The translations under genes and the position numbers were made by a program. Shown piece by piece: positions 1-11,768 of a DNA stretch of 64,000 bases; the first letter of the stretch is position 1, and the number at the start of each line of letters is the position of its first letter. This stretch comes from Oxytricha trifallax. Its lineage: Eukaryota; Ciliophora; Spirotrichea; Sporadotrichida; Oxytrichidae. The stretch covers positions 1-64,000 of the forward strand of contig ARYC01000315.1 in NCBI GenBank assembly GCA_000711775.1, written 5' to 3'. The notes beneath the pieces were generated by a model that was not told the DNA's origin, did not search any database, and was given only the letters and a program-made list of their open reading frames with translations.

Positions 1-1330
1 TGAGCTATCACTTGAGGTCTCTGTAATTAAAATAGAAATTAATAATAGAAAATAAATGGCAAACAAGTGTGTGGGAGACAGAGAGGAGGAGAAAGGTATT
101 AATGAAATGCCTATACAAACTGATAAAGTAGAAGTATACTTTTGTGAGTAGTGTGAGAGAGACTTCGCTCATAAATCTAGTTGGTATAGGCATGTGAAAG
201 AGCATAGAGAAGCCAAGTCAACTATCTACTTAAAGCACGATAAAATCGACGGATAGTATGAGTGCTTCGAGTGCCATAAGCAGTATGCTCATACAAGAGA
301 TTTAAGGAAGCATCTTTTAAAAGCTCACAAGAAAGATTTAGAGATTGAAAAGCATGAAGATGAATTGAAGCTACTGAACAAAAGAAAAACAAGAGAATCT
401 ACGAAACTGTAGAGCTTGAACAAGCTAGTGAATCAGAATATGTGAGGAAATCACGCAACCTACTAGCATCCGAAATCACAAAGATCATGATTAAAATTCA
501 ATACAAAAAGATTCCTGTTCTTGCCTAAATTGACCTAGACACTTCACTTTAAAGCTACCTTATATTAGAAGAATCCTTCGATAAGAAAGTTATCAATGAT
601 CATCAGTATGCATACAAGGTGTATCCCTTCAACTATCTCTTAAGTGATGATAAATACTAGATGGAGTTTACAAATGAGTATCAAGTACTCACTCAAGCAA
701 AGTTCAAAGAGTGTAGATACTTAATAAAGTTAGATGCTGTTCTCCTTGCCAAGGATCATGTTGCTTTCAGACTCCCACTCTATAAAATGACCCAAAGAGA
801 TTTCATTACAGATCAAAGAAATCATAAGTAGCTTGGATAAATAGCAACTCAGACCATACAAGGTATAAAAGAGCTTCACAAGTTAGGGTTTGTTCACAGA
901 GATTTGAAGCCAGAAAATATAATGATAAACTTCTCACCAATAAGAGTAGCAATAATCGATTTCAATAGAGCCTATAGAGTGGAAGTATCAAGGCTTGGAA
1001 CTGTAATGGGAACTCAAGGGTACTATCCAGAAAGAGAAGACTGGAGAGATGGTGACTTTTAATGGATGTGTGGGCTTTAGCAGCAATAATAATAGAGTGC
1101 GATATGCCTCGCAACGATACTAATCTACAAGGTGTGAGAAGGATGCTAAACAAAGAATAAAGCAATTTATTGACAGAACAAGAGCATCTCAATCAATGAA
1201 ACAAACGGCAGAGTCAATAATAATAAAACCAAACTCAAGATCAGACATATCAATAGAGCAGATAGAGTTGTGGTTAAGTAAGATAAACTTCAGACATCTA
1301 CCACATGATCCTAAAGTGCATTTTGAGTGA
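1..1330 (+). CDS. TBE 57-kDa protein, C2H2 zinc fingers plus kinase-like domain (5'-partial, frameshifted)
   Basis: Read with TAA/TAG as Gln, the frame contains two C2H2 fingers: CEQCERDF...H...H near 150-210 and CFECHKQYAHTRDLRKH near 260-325. A protein-kinase-like segment follows around 880-1080 with VHRDLKPENIM (catalytic loop, complete) and a DFN in place of the usual DFG. The frame enters from the left edge; the ATG at 56 is in frame but homology to the second copy continues upstream of it, so it is probably not the start. Compared with the second copy one base is missing near 1063 (the QW-D-W stretch), so the C-terminal third is in another frame and ends at TGA 1328-1330. The role of this protein in TBE movement is not established. 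Confidence 0.88.
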
Positions 1331-1430
1331 TAAATTAAATACATTTACTATAAATTCACATTAAAACCTATTAATAACCCCAACCCCTAACAAATTTACT
1401 ACAAATCAAAGCACTTATAAACCTCATTAA

Positions 1431-1447
1431 GGGGTTTTGGGGTTTTG
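1431..1447 (+). repeat. Telomere-like terminal repeat of the TBE
   Basis: Two G4T4 units ending in G form the outer end of the element. The next three bases are AAT, the expected target duplication. The sequence just inside (1366-1430) is C/A-rich and differs from the 136-bp terminal repeats of the second TBE copy. Confidence 0.9.
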
Positions 1448-2012
1448 AATGGTATAGAGTAGTAGGTACAACAATATGTTTGACTATGATGATAAATGTG
1501 ATAGCTCCACATATAGGGGCTTTTATTAAGATCTTTATAAAGTCATTTAAGAGATGTGTAGATAGAGGCTGTACTTGCAATAAAAGAAAGACGAAGAAGC
1601 TCTTGTAAGATGAATATAATGAAGTTTATTCTGGCCCAGAGTTTCTAATTGAGGTGAGATATGCTTAGGTTATGACTTCAATTTTTATCACGATGATATA
1701 TTCAAGCGGCATGCCCATTCTTTACCTAGTTGCTATGACTCAATTTTTCATGATGTATTGGGTTGACAAATTCTTGTGTAAGTTTTAATTTCATAACTTA
1801 AACATTTTATCTAGTTATCAAAGTTTACAAGAATCCACCTCGTTATGGAATTGAACTCTCAGATATCTCTAGAAAAGTGTTGATGTACTCGGTTTTAGTT
1901 CATCTTTGCTTTGGATTTTATATATACTCAAACTCTTCTATATTTACCTACGATGACGACTTGCCATACCTAAGCTTTGTAAGAGATTAATTTGACAGTC
2001 AGCTGAAATTGG
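1448..2012 (+). CDS. Multi-pass membrane protein, MDS fragment
   Basis: The open frame begins flush with the TBE edge (WYRVVGTTICLTMMI...) and runs to about 2012 with an intron at 1778-1814 (GTAAGT...TCTAG). It encodes hydrophobic helices separated by a short Lys/Cys-rich loop (RCVDRGCTCNKRKTKK), then IFITMIYSSGMPILYLVA, YWVDKFL and, after the intron, KVYKNPPRYG and another helix. The order resembles large ciliate transmembrane proteins of unassigned function; I do not recognise a named family. No start codon or stop is present: the N-terminal part must lie left of the TBE, or elsewhere, and the C-terminal part past the IES that begins at the G-run near 2012. Both ends look like MDS boundaries. 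Confidence 0.65.
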
Positions 2013-2515
2013 GGGGGGGGAATTAATTGTTTTTCAATTCATTTAATTATATTATATATAATAAAATTTGCAAAAAAGAATTGTAAAGAAATTAAATAAT
2101 AATAATTTTTCAGGCATCTTCAAATTAGTCAATTAAAATACAAATAGTGGTCTATCATAAATTTTAGAATTTTTTTTCATATAATTCATCATAAAATATT
2201 CTGTTTATTCTATAAAAATAAATTAAAAGCAATGAATGAATATTTATAATACAATATATTGAGGATGAATAATATATTTCACAAATCCAAAAGAGAAAAT
2301 TGTTTCACTTAAAATTATTTTGTTAAAATAATTGCAATTAAAAAGATTTTCTTCAAAACAATTATAGAGATAAGCTTAAAGAAAAAAAGAAAATGAGGGG
2401 ATGGAGACAAAAAATATCATATTTAATTAACTACTTTGTTTTATCCCAAAATTTGATCAAGATTGAAAGTATTTCCATAATGATTTTTAATATAAAATTT
2501 CGTTGTGACACAGAT
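2012..2515. other. AT-rich non-coding stretch (probable IES or spacer)
   Basis: It starts with a run of ten G at the end of the membrane-protein MDS and then becomes very AT-rich with no coding-like frame. No repeat or terminal inverted repeat was seen. Confidence 0.5.
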
Positions 2516-2723
2516 ACCCCCAAAGCTTCAGAATGTTATCTCTTCTAATTAATATCTCTCAATATCCAGAATTTACCAGTCCCACACTCTGATTTAGATC
2601 CTCGGCAGCATGTTAATCTTCATAATCTTTACACTCACGGAGTTGATCTAGTCTTGCTTCCAAGACTCCTGGAAAAAATGTTGCTGTCTCTGCTTCAATT
2701 AGAAAAATCACGAAGATATGGTC

Positions 2724-3289
2724 ATGTCTTCGTTCAGCAGCAACATATACAAGGAACTTGGGGTTGAGGACTTGAAGTAGGAATATAAGAAGACGAAAAC
2801 TGAATTGGCTGACATTAAGAATATGCTTTAAAGTGGGTCATTGCCAAGTAATGAGAGAACGAACTTGATTGTTAATTAGTTAACTGAGAAGGTCAAAACT
2901 ATTAAGGGGATATTGCTAACAAGTCTTAAGTCAGAAGGAATTCAATAAATTTAAATAATAGCTATTTCCATACAATTTGGATAAAGATTGCTTTAATACT
3001 AAAAACTTATTTACTATTGTAATTAAATGATGGGAGCAAACGACACTATGGATGGTTTTCTCAAATTGTTTAAACATAAGAAAAATGACACTAATCATCG
3101 CTTAAAAACTACCTACTCTTACGATATCAAAGATATATTTTCATTTAATAATTAAACTATTATATATTTTTAAAATCTTATATGTAATAACCAAAGAATT
3201 ATATAAAGATGATCCAACATACAAACGTGTACAGAAAATTGAAAAAAGAATGAGAAAGTACTATGAAAAATAGGCTATGTAGAAAGCTT
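2724..3289 (+). CDS. Small helical protein, two coding blocks
   Basis: Block one starts at ATG 2724 (MSSFSSNIYKELGVEDLKQE...) and is rich in Lys, Glu and Leu, predicted helical, to about 2950. Block two runs from about 3028 (GANDTMDGFLKLFKHKK) across a likely intron to KRVQKIEKRMRKYYEK and a TGA at 3287-3289. Both blocks are plus strand and compatible with one small coiled-coil protein, but the AT-rich stretch between them could be an IES, an intron or a gene boundary. Note that 2515-2735 is also open in another plus-strand frame and on the minus strand, so the assignment of the 5' part is uncertain. Function unknown. Confidence 0.45.
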
Positions 3290-3517
3290 GATGAGGTCAA
3301 ATTTCATAATCAATTTCGACTTAAAAACAAAGTAAATGAATAGTAGAAATATGTTAATAATAATAAATGATTTTATCAATCAAAATTTTTACTAATCTAC
3401 ACAACTTAAGCACAATAATTTCTATGGCTATCGATAATATTTCTAAAATTAAAACTTCTTAAGAATATATATAACATTTATTATATAAATTAATTAATAA
3501 TCTAACTTGTTTTTAAA

Positions 3518-3934
3518 ATGATATCAGACTCTGAAGCAAACGAGAGAGCATCTGCAGCAATGAAATACAGATCTGAACAATGGATACGATTTGGGGGGTA
3601 CCCCACATTCGCCTGTGGAATTTTAAGCGGAGCAGCCACATACATAGGAATCGGAAGATATAATTTGGTGCAGAAAGTTCCCTATAAAATCATGGTGGCA
3701 TTTATGGGCTATCAAGTTGGCATGAATCTGGGCATGAAAATGTGTGGGGATTCTAAGCATGAGGTTTTCTATACTGATAGGGAGAAAGCGTTCTTGAAGT
3801 ACTATATAGTTGATTAGAATGATAAGAAGAGGTTTCAAGATGCTCCTGATCTATATGATACAATACTATTAATAATTATCATAAACTCTCAAATATAAAT
3901 CTATTTAAACTCAAAGAAACCTTATTTTTTATGA
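3518..3934 (+). CDS. Small protein with one or two membrane segments, unknown function
   Basis: ATG 3518 opens a 138-residue frame with one internal TAG and several TAA read as Gln, ending at TGA 3932-3934. The first 99 residues have ordinary composition: an acidic start, GGYPTFACGILSGAATYIG (hydrophobic), KIMVAFMGYQVGMNLGM (hydrophobic), then a charged tail with DREKAFLKYY and KKRFQDAPDLYDTILL. The last 20 residues fall in AT-rich sequence and may lie past the true MDS end. The size and paired short helices recall small mitochondrial inner-membrane subunits, but this is only an impression. Confidence 0.6.
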
Positions 3935-4805
3935 TAAAAATGGGAAACCCTTTTTCACAGAGTAATCTGTAAAAAACTCTCGATAATAAATAGATACAGA
4001 GAATGATTAGGAAAATTTTAATATATAATTTTATTTTACTTTGGCTTTGACAATTATTTTATTAAAAAGAATATTTTTTTTCATAATAATAAATTAATTT
4101 CGATATTAATGAAATAAAAAATAAAAAGTGCACATAAAATAAAATAATTTATTATAAAATTTTTCTTTCTATTAAATAAAAAATTCCATTAATATAAATT
4201 ATTTTTATTAGGAAAATGTAAATAAAGAATAAGATAGAATTTAAGATCAAAGGGCTAATATCATTGATACTATTGCTACTTTTAAAAAATTCAATTTTTT
4301 TAATTTTCAATTTATTAATCTCACTATTCTATTCATAATTAAACTTGAAAAATTTAAGTTTTATAATACTTAATTTATTAATTAAATTGCTTCTCTTGAT
4401 AAACCAGAAAAAATTGAATAATCAAATAAAAATTAGTAATGAAGTGAAATCCCTCGAATATACTTAGTAAAGAAGAAATTTCTAGAAATAAATGAGATTT
4501 ATAAGTTATGTCTTTAATTTAATTAATATTATCAACTCACAAGAAATTATAGGTGTATACTTATATATTAACTTTTACAATATAATACTTTTACATAATT
4601 TTCAAAGCTATATTCATAAGTTTGAATCTTACTTTTGCTTTAAATAATTCCATATAACTTATCATAAAAACTTGTTGTTGTTCTTTTATTCATCATTCAC
4701 AAAGCTCAGATTGAGAATCACACTCATTTATTACGAATGAACTTAGATTGTTTATTCTGCTAATGTGATTATTTGTAAAGTTTTAATTATTAGATGATGA
4801 ATTGT
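3935..4805. other. AT-rich spacer
   Basis: About 870 bases of AT-rich DNA between a plus-strand gene and the 3' end of a minus-strand gene. No convincing coding frame, repeat or RNA gene was seen. Confidence 0.5.
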
Positions 4806-6056
4806 TCATATCTCTATGTTTATTTAGTAACATATAAAAACTTAAATAAAGTAACAATCGATCATAATAAGATCAAAATAATAAATCTTATCTCTAAAAT
4901 TTTTGCTTGAAAAGTTATTTTACTACATACTGCTATATTAGCTGAAACCTAATTATTTCCCACTTACTGTGTTGTTATGTTAATGCTTCTTTTATTAAAC
5001 TGTCTCTGAAGTGCCAATTAAGTCTAAATTATACATTTAAGAAATTGTATTTTATGATAATAACGTGCCAAGTAAATACTAGTCAAAATGATCACTTTGT
5101 TAATTCAACAAGAAAGTATGATTGTTTGGGTCACTCTTAATTTTAGTGTTGAACAGAACCTACTAAAATCTGTTGTCTTATTGGTACCTATCAGAGTGAA
5201 ATCTCACAATTGTGCAGTCATCCATTACACATATTTATTCGTTCTTTGATAGATAAGTCATTTTGCCGCCATAATACTTTGATAAGTCTGGTTGATGCTG
5301 AGAGAAAACAAAAAAAAAGAGTACAAAAATGGATGTATCTATTTAAAGATAAATCAAGTTTTAAGAGATAGACTTATAAGAGGTATGTTGACTCTCTTTT
5401 TACTAGCCCTTAACACCTTATGCATTAATTAAAGGGGGACTTGATACAAGTCTACCAGGTGATAAATCAAAGTTATTAGTAGTTTCTGAACTATTAGGCT
5501 TGCTTCTCCCAGAGAAAATACTCCTTAACCTTGAACTTATGGATTTATTCTGACTTCTTTTGAGGACTCCAGATTTCAAAGATCGTCTATTAGAACTGAA
5601 CCTCTCGTTGTTATTATTACTACTGGAATATTACTATTGTTACAAGTGATAGGATTGATTATGACTTAAAAGTATTTTCTTAGAGGAGATTCCCCCATAT
5701 TAAGACTACTAATCTGATAAATTGTAGATGTTATTGGAAGTGGGTGATAATACTTAACCGTGAAAGTTATTGGAGTTACTTTTTGGAAATTATAAATCGT
5801 TAACATTGCAGATTTGTTAGTCACTCGAAAATCTGTGGGGATCATTGCATGCTCCAGTATTAGCTTAATTACATAGGATAGATTAAATTTATTAATCCCC
5901 CTTGGAGATCCTTTGAAAAGATCCTTAGGGCATGTTCAAAAAATCTTAGTTGTACTAGTGTTGATTTTCTTCTATATTTTCACTTAGAGATTTAATAATT
6001 TCTCTTGAAGAATTCACTCCTCTCGCATTATTACGATAAGAAACAAGCAGAGACAT
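4806..6056 (-). CDS. Gln/Asn/Ser-rich protein, unknown function
   Basis: A single frame without TGA runs from ATG 6056 (MSLLVSYRNNARGVNSSRE) to TGA at 4808-4806, 416 residues. It is rich in Gln, Asn and Ser, with poly-Gln/Ser/Asn tracts, a basic Ser/Arg/Lys patch (SNRRSLKSGVLKRSQNKS), then a more ordered C-terminal half containing YYGGKMTYLSKNEQ and HSDRYQQDNRFQQ. Around 5300-5340 a hydrophobic stretch ending TTTTCTCTCAG may be an intron 3' end or a small IES. The last 60 or so codons are AT-rich and may extend past the MDS. Low-complexity composition suggests a largely disordered protein; no domain recognised. Confidence 0.65.
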
Positions 6057-6881
6057 TTAGAAATTCAGCATTTATACCCCTAAAAACTCTATATGTTAAA
6101 TGGTTTAGTGATTTAAATAAGAGGGTATAATTGAAATTTATTGAGCCTAGTTGTGAGATATAATATGAATTAATTTATTTATTTATTTATATCCAAAATT
6201 AATTTCACTTAACTCAAACAACATTTTTACCTGCTTGACTTTACTACTTTTTTTAAAAATGTGTTCTTTCTCACACTAGTTGCCCTAGCTTATAATTGAA
6301 AGATTTAAATTGATGGGTAGGTGTTCTTACAATCACTATAGAATTTTATTAAAGATTATCAGTTAATAACTAAACGATATATTTAAATTAAAAACAGTAT
6401 TTCTTGTCAGAGGTTGAGTTTAAAATTTTCAATTTAAAAACCTCTATGAATCAATAAAATTAATGATTCCTACAACTCCTAGACACAAATTATTTTATCT
6501 GGCAGTGTATTATTTAAATCAACTAGTCAACTATTATGATATAGATAATTCAAAGAGTCAATTCTGATTTTATTTAATCTTAAGTGGGAAGAAGCCAAAC
6601 TCTAATTAAATTATAGGCTCGTTTATATAACCTTAAGCCACCAATTTCAAGGCTCTTGAAGTACCATAAATAATTGAGCTGAGTTAATTGGATACTTTTC
6701 ACACTTAAAATTAAAGCTGAAAGTAATATATGAATCTCAAATGCTCAACAAATATTAAATGCTTTCCGCAAATTTATTAAATGTATTGCGTAATAGCGAT
6801 TCATTGATTCAATTCGTTTCTTTATCAAAACCCCAAAACCTTGTCTTAAATTTTTCTGCTAAAATTATTTTAGTATCTTAT
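6057..6881. other. AT-rich stretch with a possible minus-strand exon
   Basis: Mostly non-coding. Between about 6750 and 6550 the minus strand is open and reads SLEIGGLRLYKRAYNLIRVW, which looks protein-like and might be a further exon or MDS of the seven-helix gene upstream. At 6829-6843 there is a lone CAAAACCCCAAAACC, telomere-like, without a matching partner nearby. Confidence 0.35.
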
Positions 6882-8973
6882 TCATAATTAAGTACACATT
6901 AAATACTTGCTTTTTTGTGTGCTTCTAAACTTTAACTGAATTTATTTAGATTTCAAACCCTTCTTTCGTGAATAATAACTGCAACTCACTTCTAAATCTA
7001 ATACAAATTAACTAAAAAGATTACTTATAAATCTTTATTTCTAAATTTTTTATGTGGTTTTAATTGGGAGATAATCAATGAAGAAAACAAAAGTAATCAA
7101 GCCTATCATGTAGTTTGGAAGATCACTCATAAATGAATTGTACTTCCACTTTCCTTAAATCGAGGCGAAATCAAATTCATCTGTTGCTATAGTATGCAAT
7201 AAGTAATATAAGAGTTAGAGAACCAATGAAAAATCACTGATCACCATTGTAACGATCACCTATAATTTAGCTATTAAAAAAAGTGATAAACAAATTTATG
7301 ACTTTTAACTTACTTTATTCTTTGACTTTTTAAAAGTTTCTTTGGAGTAGATTTGAATTGATTTCAACAAACGATAACCAAAGAAGTTGACTAAAAATAA
7401 TAAGACACTCTGATTTATTATAGTGAATAAATGAAGAGGTAGCACGTCTTGATTCAAATGATTCAACGTTGGATCCATTTGTGTAGCAACAATACCTTCA
7501 ATTATTAAAGTTAGTTCTATAAAGGGTATCACATAAAATATGATGAAAAAGTATCTACTTTCTCTCATTAACTAAAAGAATATTACAATTTCTAAACTAA
7601 TTAAATCACAGTGATCAAAAAGATTTAGATTTTTCTATTTCTATTAAGTTTTTGTTTGAGTTCCGTATTCGCACTTTTGTTGTTAATTATCATCAAAACG
7701 TTAATCCTAATACATTGATTAATTATAAAGACGACTTATGCAAGAGATTATTTAGTTATACTTACCAATTCATGATGAATGCGTACATAGCTTAAGTAAA
7801 GAAAATATTTGGTAAATATTTCAAAAATACATATCCATTTAAAGTCAGATTGTATACTGTATGATCAAAGAATAACAAAGTTCGTGCTGATATAAGAATT
7901 TAATAAATCTAAAACTTTGAATAAAAGTGAGTTGTTTAATTAAAAACCACAATATTTGTTTGTTAGTTTTATAAGAGCTTTGATTTATAAGAAAATATTA
8001 GGTCTTACAGTATTTTAATCAATTAATGTATTTTAAAAATAGATTGGTATTTAGTAAGTATTTTCCAATACCATTTTTAATCATTCTTTTCATGGAAGTA
8101 TGACATTTCTCAAATAAAATAAATCTCTATTTTTTTGATTATTATATAAAATCTTGCTACCTTCTATAATTGATTTGATACTCTGTTTCAGTTTTGTTTA
8201 TAATCTCTTTAATTTCTAAATAATTTTATATACTATATCTCTATACCAAAGCTTCTAGATAAAGTATTTTAAATATAAAAGCAGTTTTATTAGACTCTTT
8301 GCATTCAATAATAATTTTAATTTAAGTCGCTGCTGTTAGATGATTAAGTAAAGTTAATCATTTTTCTTGAACGATTAAAATTTTATATGATACCTCTTTG
8401 CTTAAATGTTTTGCTATTGAAATAGTTGATATAATTAACTCAGGGAGATGATAGAGGGAGCCCAAAATTTCAAAGTTCTTTCATAAATAAATAGTTTAAA
8501 TGCCACTATAGAAACTATAACTTAGTTTCACAATTCAGCAATTTTGCTTCAAATCACAGTGAGCAAGCCAGTGAGATCGTACAATAAATCTTCTATGCTT
8601 TTAGAAATGAGCAATTAACTTTAAATTTAAATTTTAAATTAATCTATTCATATTACCAAAGATCTGCTATTTTTATCTGCCCCAAATTTAATAAATAAAT
8701 CAAATCATTTCTAAAAACTATAAGAGGGTTTTGGGATTTGATTGTTGTTTTAACAGTTATTTTTTCATTATATCACTTACTCAAAAAAGTAAAGTTTATG
8801 AGTACGTGCAAAAGATAATTGTAAGATCCTTTGCCTGTGGTTAGTCCGCGTTTATAAAGGAAAATTGATATTATTATTGAAAATAATAGGATACCGAGAC
8901 TTAAACCTGCAAACACCTGGCAGCATAGTAATGGAATATTGGAACAGCAATCTCTATACAGTTCTTATTTCAC
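6882..8973 (-). CDS. Seven-helix membrane protein, possibly receptor-like (several MDS)
   Basis: Minus-strand coding blocks in order: about 8973-8775 with helix VFAGLSLGILLFSIIISIFL; about 7900-7620 with a helix near LPNIFFTQAMYAFIMNW and an intron (GTAAGTATAAC...TATTAG); 7568-7305 with YFFIIFYVIPFIELTLII and LLFLVNFFGYRLLKSI; an intron starting GTAAGT near 7310; then 7250-6882 with NYMIGLITFVFFIDYLPI and a basic tail. Seven hydrophobic segments can be counted. The LPxxxF...Y...W pattern in helix 3 recalls THH1/TOM1/TPRA1-type proteins, but that is weak. The block 8770-7950 between helices 1 and 2 is AT-rich and is probably an IES. The start codon is not in the visible blocks; TGA 6884-6882 ends the frame. 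Confidence 0.55.
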
Positions 8974-9911
8974 TCAGCAGATTTTTAAAATCTATAATTA
9001 AAAAAAACTCAAATTCAATATTATAACTTCGCTTTTATGAAAATCTTTTTTTCTTTATATATCAGCAGTCATCAAGTATTTATTAAGGGAGTTAATTATC
9101 TTAATTGTCAGGTTGTTGAAATAGAGGAATTAGATAATTTTTATATAATTTATAGAATATGCTCTTTATCTTGTTTATTTCCATTTTGTATTATATTTTC
9201 GGTTCTGTTTTAAGTTTTTATATTATTTTATCTTTGGAATAATAAAATCATGATCAAATTAATAATAATTTCATTTATGTTATAACTATCTTTTAAATCA
9301 TTATAATATATTTACAAAGGTAAAATATAGCATAAATTAAATTTTTTATTTATATTATAAAATCAATATTTATTATCATCAATGTATATAAATTCATTTT
9401 TCTAATTGCTATTTTAGTCTCTATATGATCTTTGAGTGCTTGGTTAATTCAATTAAAATCTGACTATGCTTTTCTAACTGCTTCTCTGCTGTAAATTATT
9501 ATTATTATTGATGTTTTTAACATTTGAATTCTATTGGCTATTGATATTATTTCTAAACTAATTTACACTTTAATTCTAGGACTCAAAAGATTTGAAGATA
9601 CTGTTTTGAGTGATTAAGTTTTCTACTGAGGCGTTTGTTTGAGTGGGAAACATTTAAGTGTTGAAATCACGAGATAAAGTGTTGAAAGATATGTTATGAT
9701 TTTTGTTTGTTAAGGGTTATTAGTGAGATTGATTGTGAATTTAATTGTTTAAGGTTCTTGTAGTATAAATAAATAATTTAAATTGTGGTTTTCTAAATAT
9801 TTTTTTATAGTTGCTTGGTTACCTACAAAAGTGCTTGCTCTAGTATTTATAGAGATATTATGTGATTAATTACTGATTGACTGTTAGTGTTATTTATTAT
9901 CTTTGTAGATT
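8974..9911. other. AT-rich spacer
   Basis: No coding-like frame recognised on either strand. 9600-9780 is slightly less AT-rich but shows no ORF of protein-like composition. Confidence 0.45.
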
Positions 9912-10645
9912 TCACTTAAGGGTATCACTTTACCTTCTGATATAATAAATAATTTAATTTGATTGCTCTTTCTAAGTCAATGTTATGTTAATTGCCTAAT
10001 TATTAAATTTTACTTCTTAGTCCAACTCTTCTGTCTATTCAACGTTTATCTCTTTTCTTTTTGGAACGATATCAGCTGTTTTTTCTCTAAAATAATTGCA
10101 TTACTCACATTTACAGAAATCACTGTATTTCACACAATACTGAATTTTACTTGAACTATTTTTCCGCCCTCTCTTATTTTTACTATTCAATTCCTTCTAC
10201 TTAATAAGTGTAACTTCAAACATTTGCTTTTTCCAAGCTTACCAAAGAATTTTAAGTTTGAACATCTTACACACTTTCTTAACGTTTCTTCTAAATCTTT
10301 TTCTCATTTTTTACTTATTTAAAGTGTCTCTGAGTCCAATCAATAAAACCTTGGCTTTTAATCTACGTTCATAGAATAATTTCGCTAGATTCATATCATC
10401 TTAGTAGTTTTATTTCAATAAATGATATGCCTTCTAAAGCAGTCTAGTTTTATTTAATTCATCTCCATATTCATCTGTAATTCTAGGAAATTGCCTGTTA
10501 TGAATGGGGTGTTTAGGACCAAAATCTTTTGTTAAATTGGCATTAATATTTTTGAATAAGTGAGGGTATTTTAATTGCTTGAATTTCAATTTCAAATCTT
10601 ATAGTGAGAGGGAAGATGGGGCTATTAAGTTTAAGTTTTATACAT
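9912..10645 (-). CDS. Basic, Lys/Arg-rich protein, 5' end uncertain
   Basis: One minus-strand frame free of TGA runs from about 10645 down to TGA 9914-9912. It reads KHPIHNRQFPRITDEYGDEL, then a strongly basic helical region (ERRLKAKVLLIGLRDTL, MRKRFRRNVKKVCKMF, ILWQAWKKQ) and a Gln/Asn-rich tail with a CKCEQCNY cysteine cluster. The Arg/Lys plus Trp helices resemble IQ-type or nucleic-acid-contacting helices, but no family is identified. No in-frame ATG is clear at the 5' end, so an upstream MDS is probably missing from this block. Confidence 0.6.
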
Positions 10646-11768
10646 TTTTTTGACTTTTTTGTGGGGATCCTAAGAGTTGATTATTTTGTTTCTAGGCTTA
10701 TGATCTTGAATGAATGAAAAAGAAAAATATAAAAAAATCATATATTGTTCATAGGAAAATAGAAAATTAGGAGTAAGTTTTGTTTTAAGATAAAATTGAT
10801 AGATTGTTCGAATATTTTGCTCTCTTATAAGTTTACTATGAGAGTTTTGATAGCTCTAATTGAGTATTCATAATTAATTCATTGATTTTAAGTGGTTAAT
10901 ATTGATGTTTAGACAATATAATCCCCAAAGAAATGTAGGATTATTTAGTAAGTTTATTTAATTTACAAATCTATATTACAATAAATATTATATGTTAGAT
11001 TAAATTTTTCAGAGATTATAAACAACAAAAAACTGAAACAAGTATATTAAGTTATTATATTGTTTATTAATGAACTTATGATTATACTACTTTTTATAAT
11101 TGTATAAATAGCATCTTTAATTAATCTTTTAGTATTTATGCTTTACTTTATAAATCTTAATTATTTAAACTAAAAATATATATTTATATAAAATCAAATC
11201 AAAATATCTTGATCTTTCTTCCTTTATTTCTTAAAATACCATTTTATATTAATGATGAATTATAATTGATATTCGATAATTATCATAATAGGTATTTTTA
11301 TTGATTCTCTATTTGTTTATATTTAAAGTAAAAAATTATTGACTAATATATCGAAATATTAGACAACGACTGCAAGTGATTATAATTGTGAAAATTTAAT
11401 CAAATATCTCTATTAATAATATAAAAAAATAATTTTAATTGAAATATCAGAATTCTCTAGTCTTTTATCCAAAGCATATTTATTTGTAACTCAAATTTGT
11501 TAAAAATAATGTAAGTTAATATTTTATACTTATGTGGAATATAAATTTTTTCTATAAATTTTTTTCGGTAAAATATAGTGTAGAGTTACTAGCTCTTTTC
11601 AATAAAACTTTTTCGAAAATATATTTTTTTATTATTTTAGCTAAATATAGAAAATAATCCATTTTAAACATGTATTAATCATTTTATCCATATTGAGAGA
11701 ATGAACTATATAAAATTTGTATCAAACAGGTATGGGTGTTTTAATTTAGTCTTTGTTTTTGTAATTTT
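10646..11768. other. AT-rich spacer
   Basis: About 1.1 kb of AT-rich intergenic DNA upstream of the basic-protein gene and downstream of the aminotransferase gene. Nothing supported was found. Confidence 0.5.

Larger units (their letters stand above)
1..1447 (+). mobile_element. TBE transposon, right part (runs off the left edge)
   Basis: The element ends in GGGGTTTTGGGGTTTTG at 1431-1447, the telomere-like end of TBE elements, followed by AAT (1448-1450), which fits the ANT target site. Only the zinc-finger/kinase gene lies in the window; the transposase and 22-kDa genes should lie to the left. TBEs are Tc1/mariner-related DNA transposons of the Oxytricha germline, removed during macronuclear development. 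Apart from the telomeric motif, the terminal region does not resemble that of the second copy (56568-60691), so it is probably a different TBE subfamily. The gene carries at least one frameshift. Confidence 0.93.

Noticed and set aside
6829-8737. C4A4-like motif at 6829 and G-rich counterpart at 8721-8737 as ends of a decayed TBE
   Set aside because: The sequences inside the two motifs do not match as inverted repeats, flanking triplets differ, and coding of the seven-helix protein lies between them.
9963-10154. Plus-strand ORF rich in Phe/Leu/Cys
   Set aside because: It is the shadow of the minus-strand basic protein, which is open over a much longer stretch with normal composition.
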